DNA of 64,000 nucleotides from Scylla paramamosain (Eukaryota; Arthropoda; Malacostraca; Decapoda; Portunidae). Positions 1 to 64,000 of the stretch are shown in pieces; the first letter of the stretch is position 1; the number at the start of each line of letters is the position of its first letter. Under the pieces are notes generated by a model. It was not told where the DNA came from. It ran no database searches and worked only from the letters and a program-made list of their open reading frames with translations. Location of the stretch: positions 20,931,266 to 20,995,265 of the forward strand of contig NC_087166.1 of assembly GCF_035594125.1 (NCBI RefSeq). The letters run 5' to 3'. Position numbers and translations under genes: made by a program.

Positions 1-466
1 GAGCTACTCTCAAGTAAATGCCATCACAACACTTTTCTTCACTGTTAAGCTTGCCAGTATCCATTACAATGTAAAGAAAATTAAATGCAAGAGATGAAAT
101 GGGAAGGTAGTAGCAAGAAGGAAATGGGCAGGGAAGCACAGGAGAGATGACAGTTGTTACTGATTAAAAAAAAGTGAGCAAAGTATCTTCAAGGCATGTG
201 AATTGCCACAAGAGACAATTTGCCACTTAAGATTTCCCATGGCTGTAAACCGAACATGGTGTTTTGCTCTGAGCACCCTGTAACGTTTACAGTTCATCAT
301 TTTTCATTTGTGGCAAGTGTACATTGCAAATATAACTGGTGCCAGATCTCTGTGGAACTTCATGTAACACTGTTTACCATTCACACTTCTGATTTTCAAA
401 TCTGTTTTAATTTCTGTTTTTTTTAAAGTATTCCAACCATTTTGGGAGACCTTCACTCCTCTGATA
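1..466. other. TBCD intron, no recognised feature
   Basis: A/T-rich unique-looking sequence. I see no exon, RNA gene or repeat boundary. Confidence 0.5.
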
Positions 467-650
467 TCTTTATTTGTCAAATCAGTCCATTATGAGGTAC
501 TTGATAAAGTTTTTTTTAAGTTCAAGTATATGCAGTTTGTTCAACTACAGTATACCTTTCTTTATTTGCAAAATCAGTCCATAATGATATACTTTATCAA
601 GCTTCTTTATGTTCAAGTATATGCCATCTGCCCAACTACAGTTTATCTTT
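467..650. repeat. Two-unit tandem duplication, period 92 bp
   Basis: The block starting TCTTTATTTG at 467 recurs at 559 in the same order: ATCAGTCCAT, then TTCAAGTATATGC, then CAACTACAGT. The units have diverged by point changes and small indels. No coding sense is seen. Confidence 0.75.
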
Positions 651-1190
651 CTTGAATCAAATCTGTCACTCTTGAGTTACAGTGATAATTCATAGCACAT
701 GACCTTCCTTTTCTATAACTGAATTCATGCCCCATGGAATTTTTGGCTTCATCCAAGTTCTCTATCCATTTATTGTTAACACTTTTTTCACAGATCAAAG
801 CAATCACAACTGTTAGTGATACCAGTCTATAATGTTATGGAACCTCTTTGTCATGTCACTGGCAGGCTGACAGAAGGTTGAATATTCAATATTATACAGT
901 AAAAACTTCTGATCAGGCCTGAATCTCAAGACAGAGAGGGACATACATCTGTCAGTCAGGTGGACCCATAAGAGAAACAAAGAATGGACAAAGAATGTTA
1001 CAAAGAAAAACAGATGCAGTGGAGGCTCATATCAGCTGCTCCACAAAGCAAAAAGTGCCTGCCTAAGTTGCTGTCCAAGCTTGCCAGTGTACTGATGAGT
1101 GATAAGCTGGGAAAGAGAACATGAGTAAATTTTTATGAGTTCTGGGACAGTAAAGACTTGGAGTCCCTTTACATGCTCACTCATGGCAAT

Positions 1191-1191
<1 letters not shown>
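651..1191. other. Intron sequence, nothing recognised
   Basis: No supported gene or repeat family was found between the 92-bp duplication and the first microsatellite. Confidence 0.45.
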
Positions 1192-1254
<63 letters not shown>

Positions 1255-1261
1255 TGTGTGT

Positions 1262-1339
<78 letters not shown>
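1192..1339. repeat. (TG)n microsatellite
   Basis: About 74 dinucleotide units with two TC interruptions near 1253 and 1267. All reading frames through it are artefacts. Confidence 0.98.
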
Positions 1340-1342
<3 letters not shown>

Positions 1343-1436
1343 ACCAAAATTAAAAACATTAAATAATGGTAAAAGACCTTGGAAGGCAATTGATGAGTGA
1401 AGCTGTCAGTAACACATCAGTGAAAGGGTATTTCAA

Positions 1437-1440
<4 letters not shown>

Positions 1441-1532
<92 letters not shown>
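1441..1532. repeat. (GA)n microsatellite
   Basis: About 46 uninterrupted GA units, directly next to the first unit of the 326-bp tandem repeat. Confidence 0.98.
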
Positions 1533-1534
<2 letters not shown>

Positions 1535-1535
<1 letters not shown>

Positions 1536-2330
1536 ATTTCAGACACCCTGCACATCGTGCACTTTCCTAATATTCAGATCATTAGCTCAAAACTTTGCAA
1601 GAGCACAATGGCTGTGGCATATACCATTGGACAGGAAATTTAATTCTGCTTTCATTTGTATGTGTCCGCTTTTGTTGAGACAAAAAAGTTGGTGAAAATT
1701 GCAGAAAACCAATGGTCAGTTTATAAAGTTTAATTATGTATTTTCAGCACATGCAAAAGTGTTGAAAATTTTACATACTTTTTTTCATTATAATTTGTAT
1801 CAATCTTATTACCTACAAAATTTAAGCTTTATCAGTTCATTAGTTGAAAAGTTGGCGGCAATTTCAGGCATTGTGCACATCAATCATTTGCCTAGTATTC
1901 AAGTCACTCTAGCTCAAAACTCTGCACGAACCTAATGGCTGTGCTATATACCGTTGGTTAGAAAATTTCATTCTGTGTTCAGTAGTATGTATCTGTTCTC
2001 ATTGAGACTAAAGTAAGTTGGTGAAAATTGGAGAAAACTGACATCCACTTTACAAAAAAAGTTTTATACTGTATTTTACAAATGCGCAGTAGTGTTGCAA
2101 ATCTGACATGCTTTTTTATTTCAACTTGTAATACTCTTATTAACAATAAAATTTGAGCTTCATCAGTTAATTAATTAAGAAATTGGAATTTTGACTTTGT
2201 GCATGCACAGCACTACCTGAAAGCTGACATAAGGAATTTTATTAAAATTATAACAACATGACACCTCTTAAGTTTCATTAAAATTGGTTGAGAAGTTTTT
2301 GAGAAAATCCATTTTCAACTTTTTGCAAGT
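1535..2330. repeat. Degenerate tandem repeat, period about 326 bp
   Basis: Unit 1 starts AATTTCAGACACC at 1535, unit 2 AATTTCAGGCATT at 1860, and a partial third unit near 2187 (GACTTTGTGCATGCAC). Units 1 and 2 share ordered blocks: TAGCTCAAAACT, AATGGCTGTG, TATACCRTTGG, TTGGTGAAAATTG and a run like CTTATTA. This looks like a short satellite array or a tandemly duplicated repeat. No ORF is conserved between units. Confidence 0.75.
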
Positions 2331-2777
2331 TACCAATAACTTCACCCACCAAAAGAGATGAAAGATATATCAACAAAATTGATAAAGTTGTGCTAATTTC
2401 ATTACGATTGACTGCAGAATTAAAGAGATATTAGCATTTGAATAGCATTATGGTCAGGCTGGGCCAGGCCGGGCTGCTCAAAATTAAACAACATCCATGG
2501 TAAACTTTGCTTTGCTCATAATTATATGCCATTAAAGACTTCTTCAAGAGCTTCATTTAATGTATATGTTAATTTATAAATGTAACAGGATCAGCATTTC
2601 ATATTTTAATCTTAAATTAATCATACCCAGTCAATAGATGCCTCCTGCATCTCAACATGATGAGATCTCAAGTTAACCTCAACCTTATACCTGCAGGTCC
2701 TTTCAGCATCTGTAGGACAAAGCCAGACATACCTGAAGCCTTGATCATTTATATAATTTTGGGTAAAGAAAACTCAC
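2331..2777. other. TBCD intron 3' of exon 12, nothing recognised
   Basis: The sequence after the last recognised donor holds no further exon that I can identify, nor any repeat with clear ends. Confidence 0.4.
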
Positions 2778-57757
<54,980 letters not shown>

Positions 57758-57780
57758 TTTGGTCACTGCTGGTAATGCCT

Positions 57781-58680
57781 GAAATCAAAGCCATTTTTCC
57801 TTATTACAAGTACTTCGATTTAAACAAGCCATTAATTGTTTTCCTTCTCATTTTCTGTTTCCTATACTTGACTTCATTTTATTATTTTGCTAAACATTTG
57901 TATTATTATTCTTTGAATACATTAGAGGCACAACACATGTACATGAGTTTGGAGGACAAAGTTAGAGAAGAGACTCAAGTGATTTGGGCAGGTCAGGAGG
58001 AGAGATATGCTCATAGTGGGTGAGATTGAGGAAGGTAAAGAAGACCAAGCATCTTGGAGAAGCTTGATCTGCCATGGTGAAAGCTAATGGGAGCAACCAA
58101 AAGAAGAAAGATTACCATGCCTTTCAAAACTGGCAATGTTATCATTGCTTGCCTTACTGGATTCTAAAACTGTCTTACTGAATTTTATCACCAATCAGTC
58201 ATTCCAGAGAAATTTACCTATTTGTATATCACAAATCATATCTCTATGGTCTACCTGCCATTGTATTTCTGATTTATGTTTCAATCTGTAATGCCAAAGT
58301 TTTTTTTCAAGCATGGGGTTTGCAATCATGACTTAAATAAGTGCACTTAGGCCCATCAAGAGGGAGGAGTCAGCCAATGAATTGCACCAGGGCCCATGGG
58401 GTCTTTGGGGGCCCCAAAGGTAAAGATCCCTCCCATCTCTATCTTTACCTACTGGCTGCAGGGTGGGGCCCCTAAACTATTCCTGCACCGGCACATTTCA
58501 GTTCTCTCAGAGGCCCTGAGTACACTTATATAATAAGTAATCTAGCATTACATCACTTTATATGGGGGTGAGAATGGTCACCATCAGGCTTCAAATGACT
58601 GTCATCATGTCTGCCTGTGATCAGTGCTGATATTCTTATTTTCAGAGCTAAGGGATCACTTTTGGCAAACACAATAGTCT
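57781..58680. other. Upstream of the first TBCD exon found
   Basis: Probably intron or 5' flank. A 5' UTR exon is expected to the right because exon 1 has an acceptor, but I could not identify it. No promoter motif is supportable. Confidence 0.4.
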
Positions 58681-58682
58681 CA

Positions 58683-59800
58683 AGTTTTTTAATCTATCCT
58701 CAACAGGAAGATTCTTAAATATCTATCACCTCACATTTTTTAATCTATCCTCAACAGGAAGATTCTTAAATATCTATCACCTCACAATCTCCTATGTGAT
58801 TGCCAGCATGGGTTCCATGAAAGCCACTCTTCTGTTGACCTTCTGGCTTTCCTTACTGAGTCTTGGTCATCCTCTTTTAGAGATTTTGGTGAAACTTTTG
58901 CTGCTCCCTTAAACATATCAAAACTCTTGATAGACTCTGGCACAAAGCTTTAATTTCCAAACTACCCTCCTATGGGTTCTCTCCTTCTCTCTGTAACTTC
59001 ATCTCAAGTTTCCTCTCTGACCATTCTATTACTGCTGTGGAAGATGGTCACTGTTCTTATAAGCCTATTAACAGTGGTGCTCCTCAGGGTTCTGTCCTGT
59101 CACCCACTCTCTTCCTATTATTCATCAATGATCTTCTAAACCAAACTTCTTGTTCTATCCACTTCTACACTGATAACACCACCCTGCACTTTTTCATGTC
59201 TTTTCATAGGTGTCCAACCCTTCAGGAAGTATACAGATCACGCAAGGAAGCCACAGAGCACCTGACTTTTGATCTCTCTAAAATTTCTTATTGGGACAGA
59301 GCAAACTTAGCAATGTTCAATATCTCAAAAACTCAATTCCTTCATCTATCAACTTGATACAACCTTCTGGACAACTATCCCCTCTTCTTCATTGACACTC
59401 AGCTGTCCCCCTCCTCTGCGCTGAACATCCTCAGTCTGTTCTTTATTTATAATCTGAAGTGGAAACTTCACATCTCATCTCTAGCTAAAACAGCTTCTAT
59501 GAAGTTAGGTGTTCTGAGTCGTTTCTGCCAGTTTTCTCACCAACCAGCTGCTAACTCTGTACAGAGGCCTTATCCATCCATGTGTGGAGAATGCTTCACA
59601 TGTTGGGCAGTTCCACTCATACCGTGCTTTTAGACACGGTGGAATCAAAAGCTTTTTGTCTGACCAACTCCTCTCCTCTAACTGTCTTCAGCCTCATTCT
59701 CATTGCCGCAATGTTGTATCTCTTGCTATCTTCTACTGCTATTTTAATGCTAACTGCTCTTCTGATCTTGCTAAATACATGCCTCCCCTCCTCCTGCAGG
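58683..59800 (+). mobile_element. LINE-1f copy M, RT and C-terminal part
   Basis: Contains [15 protein letters not shown] and GFHESHSSVD-like frames, ...FDRLWHKAL-like sequence, [30 protein letters not shown] (the second Asp of the catalytic pair is Asn) and [14 protein letters not shown]. It is moderately diverged. The 3' UTR is missing: at 59800 it passes into an inverted LINE fragment. Confidence 0.85.
58685..58786. repeat. 51-bp tandem duplication at the start of copy M
   Basis: TTTTTTAATCTATCCTCAAC...ATCTATCACCTCACA occurs at 58685 and again at 58736, nearly identical. Confidence 0.93.
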
Positions 59801-59940
59801 TAGTTTTGGAAATCAAAGCTTTGTGCCAGACTCTATCAAAAGCTTTTTATATGTCTAAAGCAACAGCAAATGTTTCACCAAAATCCCTAAAACAGGGTGA
59901 CCAAGACTCTGTAAGGAAAGCCAAAAGATCACCAGTAGAG

Positions 59941-60140
59941 CAGTCATGATGGAACCCATATGATCAGATAGAGAGTTGTGAAGTTATTAAAGTTTTGAAT
60001 CTATCCTCAATAAGAAGATTCTGGAGCATCAATCACTTCACAACCCTCTGTCTGATCATATGGGTTCCATATTTCCTGCATCTCTAAAGTTTTGAATCTA
60101 TCCTCAACAAGAAGATTCTGGAGCATCAGAGATGCAGGAA
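59941..60140. repeat. Compound inverted repeats inside copy N
   Basis: ATGGAACCCATATGATCAGA (59948) is mirrored at about 60046-60072. GTTTTGAATCTATCCTC is repeated directly (59993 and 60090), and GATGCAGGAAAT (60130) mirrors ATTTCCTGCATC (60070). The pattern suggests repeated template switching. Confidence 0.8.
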
Positions 60141-60486
60141 ATTAAAGCAATAGGACAGTAGTTTGAGGGATTAGAATGGTCACCCTTTTTAGGAACAGGC
60201 TGAACATAGGCAAACTTCTAGGAAGAAAGAAATGTAGATAGAGCTGAAAGAGTTTGACTAGCCAAGGTGCAAGCATGGAGCCACAATTTCGGAGAACAAT
60301 AGGAGGAACCCCATCAGGTCCATAAGCATTCCAAGGGTTTAGGCCAGCAAGGGCAAGGAAAACATAATTGCAAAGGATTTTAATGGGAAGCATGAAGTAG
60401 TCAGAGGGTGGAGGTGAGGGAGGAACAAGCCCTGAATCATCCAAGGTAGTGTTTTAAGCAAAGGTTTGAGTAAAGAGTTCAGCTTT

Positions 60487-60614
60487 AGAAATAGATGACA
60501 TGGCAGTGGTGCCATCAGGTTGAAATAAAGGAGGGAAAGATGAAGAAGCAAGAAATGGATGTGATCACAGTGGTGCCATCAGGTTGAAATAAAGGAGAGA
60601 AAGATGAAGAAGTA
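60487..60614. repeat. 64-bp tandem duplication inside copy N
   Basis: AGAAATAGATG...CAGTGGTGCCATCAGGTTGA...GATGAAGAAGC at 60487 is repeated from 60551 with a few changes. Confidence 0.92.
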
Positions 60615-60666
60615 AAGTTATTGGAGATGTTTTTTGGGCTAAGTACCAGAAATCACATAAGGAGTT

Positions 60667-60870
60667 TGTAGTATACAGGAAATGAATGGGTCAGGCTTAA
60701 TTACTTTTAAATTTTACATGTATATGTACATATATAGACCTTAGTTACCAAAATGGTATAGAAATAAATTTTGACAAACAAAAAAAAAACACTTGGATTG
60801 GATTTTTTTTGTTTCTGTTTTGTTTTGTTTTTAGTGGGTATTTTTCTATGTCACCCCTGATTTTTACAGT
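60667..60870. repeat. Repeat family Y, copy 2
   Basis: GTAGTATACAGGAAATGAAT...TGTATATGTACATATATAGACC...TAAATTTTGACAAACAAAAA. It matches 56930-57110 block by block and ends CACCCCTGATTTTTA (copy 1 ends CAACCCTGATTGTTA). Confidence 0.7.
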
Positions 60871-61004
60871 ACACAATAGAGTTGGTTTGACATAAATCAA
60901 ATTATTTAAATCAAGTGATTTAAATTGATTTAAATCAAAATTAAATATACTGCATTAAAATCATTTAAGTGTTACACTGGGAGTAAAATATCCATTGATT
61001 TACA

Positions 61005-61177
<173 letters not shown>

Positions 61178-61181
61178 CATA

Positions 61182-62904
<1,723 letters not shown>

Positions 62905-62917
62905 CCTGGGTATGACT

Positions 62918-64000
62918 ATAAACTGCATCCAGTGGCAAGGCTCTCATTGGGGACTTTCAGAGTTGTAGGGAAGGTGGAGTTACCCTTCAATCTGCCAATG
63001 CTCCCAGGTCCACTCTTGACCCAGAGTGGTAGCAACTGCCTATGGTCCCTGCTGCCTTGTAGTGTGTAATTCTTTAGGCAGAGGCTAGGAGAAGGAAAAC
63101 TGTGAATCCAAACCATTTGCTGCCTTGCAGGTTATGCCCTTCATAGGCAAAGGCTAGGCCTAGAGTGGACATTTGTTGCATGCAGGAAGTCCAATACAAG
63201 GGACAAGGATGCAAACTGTTCGGCTGTGGAGAGGAGCGCTACAAGTTCTGGTGGGTGGTGGAAAAGAAGAAAGCAGGTGTAGGATTGTTGGTACAAGAAG
63301 ATCTGGTAGAGGATGTGATACAAGTGGAAAGGATAAACAAAAGAATAATAAAAATAAAGATCATCATGGAGAGGAAAGTCATGAATATTTTTTCAGTATA
63401 TGTACCACATGTGGGTAGACCAGAGGAAGAAAAGGAAGCCTTCTGGGGTGTGTTGGATGATGTGACAACAGTGGCAGACTCAGAGGTACTACTCATTGCT
63501 GGCGACCTAAATGGGCACATTGGAGATGACAGAGGACGATTCAAAGTAGTCATGGGCATGTATGGATTTGGAGTGAGAAATCGGGAAGGAGAAAGAATAC
63601 TGGAATTTTGCCAAAGTAAAGAGCTGAGGGTGATAAATACTATGTTTAAAAAGGACAGGGAGAAGAAAATTACATACAAGAGTGGAGGAGCAAAAAACAC
63701 AAATTGATTTCATATTACTGAAGGAGGAAAGGGAGATATGGGTAGAGACTGTAGGGTCATCCCAGGATAGGCGTGTTTAACACAGCACCACCTACTGAAA
63801 GCAGATCTAAATATGACCAGCTTGGTGAGAAAGAAGAAGCAGAGAGACAAAAGGAAAATAAAAGAATGGAAATTGAGGGATGAGGAAACACGAAGACAAT
63901 TTGAAATGAAGGTGCAACAGAAAAATATTGTAAACAAAGGAGGATGGAAGGAACTGAGTAAAAATGTTCTGGAGGCTGCAAAGGAAGTCTGTGGTGGAAC
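62918..64000 (+). mobile_element. RTE-like LINE P, 5' part, runs off the window
   Basis: A leader with GGCAAGGCTCTCATTGGGGA and CTGCCTTGTAGTGTGTAATT precedes an endonuclease ORF. Protein frames continue to the window end (KQRDKRKIKEWKLRDEETRR, VLEAAKEVCGG), so the RT should lie beyond 64000. It belongs to the same broad LINE type as fragment Q but in opposite orientation. Confidence 0.82.
63165..63707 (+). pseudogene. RTE-like LINE endonuclease, frameshifted
   Basis: A 180-codon frame: DICCMQEVQYKGQGCKLFGC (the QE catalytic motif), VGLLVQEDL, FSVYVPHVGRPEEEKEAFW, LLIAGDLNGHIGDDR (GDLN catalytic motif) and GERILEFCQSKELRVINTMF. It resembles AP-type endonucleases of RTE elements, often annotated as craniofacial development protein 2-like. 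Near 63700 a one-base shift moves the reading to QIDFILLKEEREIWVETVG, so the copy is not intact. Confidence 0.85.

Larger units (their letters stand above)
59801..60665 (-). mobile_element. LINE-1f copy N, rearranged, with fold-back section
   Basis: Minus-strand RT pieces: [14 protein letters not shown] and LLAFLTES at 59810-59940, then a scrambled section, then PKKGDHSNPSNYCPIALIS and VLRNCGSMLAP...NPWNAYGPDGVPP at 60130-60450. Between 59950 and 60140, segments encoding [12 protein letters not shown] and GFRQ occur in both orientations. Confidence 0.8.

Noticed and set aside
57950..58130. Another LINE C-terminal scrap (a frame like WFGQVRRRDM)
   Set aside because: The resemblance is only a few residues long and not supported by neighbouring frames.

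Overview
This is a 64 kb piece of an animal nuclear genome. Its content suggests a decapod crustacean, most likely a crab. That is inference: it rests on the intron-rich host gene, the very long (GA)n, (CA)n and (TA)n microsatellites, and a LINE family whose proteins look like those common in portunid crab assemblies.

The host gene is one partial gene on the minus strand, tubulin-specific chaperone D (TBCD). Twelve exons between 57780 and 2778 can be placed by homology, each with GT..AG splice sites and consistent phase. They join into about 648 residues without a stop or frameshift. The start codon is in the first exon (57757); roughly the C-terminal half lies beyond the left edge. Almost everything else is TBCD intron, or lies upstream of its first recognised exon, and is filled by mobile DNA and microsatellites.

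One APE-type non-LTR retrotransposon family (called LINE-1f here) makes up about 40 percent of the window. Its copies are: 9.7-12.9 kb (-); 18.5-20.7 kb (+); 26.2-31.3 kb (-), which contains a nested + copy; 35.1-38.4 kb (+, old); 38.4-41.7 kb (+); 44.2-47.9 kb (+); 47.9-51.1 kb (+); 52.8-56.9 kb (-), which contains another nested + copy; and 58.7-60.7 kb (rearranged). All are broken. A second, RTE-like LINE type occurs at 61.7-62.4 kb (-) and 62.9-64 kb (+).

DNA transposons are diverse. There is an apparently intact Tigger/pogo element (22150-24373, 568 aa transposase) and a DD41D mariner (36095-37292). A hAT remnant (45156-47118) carries inside it a piggyBac remnant (45802-46930). Two further TA-flanked elements with Tigger-like ends lie at 5730-7360 and 61182-62666, and a 1 kb near-palindromic TA-flanked element at 14192-15214. 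Two tRNA-derived SINEs are at 3181-3364 and 15490-15748.

The most informative structures are the nests: LINE into LINE of the same family (twice), piggyBac into hAT into LINE, and RTE LINE into a Tigger-like element. Their target-site duplications give a relative order of insertion. I found no operon-like or defence-like gene system; the novelty here is in genome structure.
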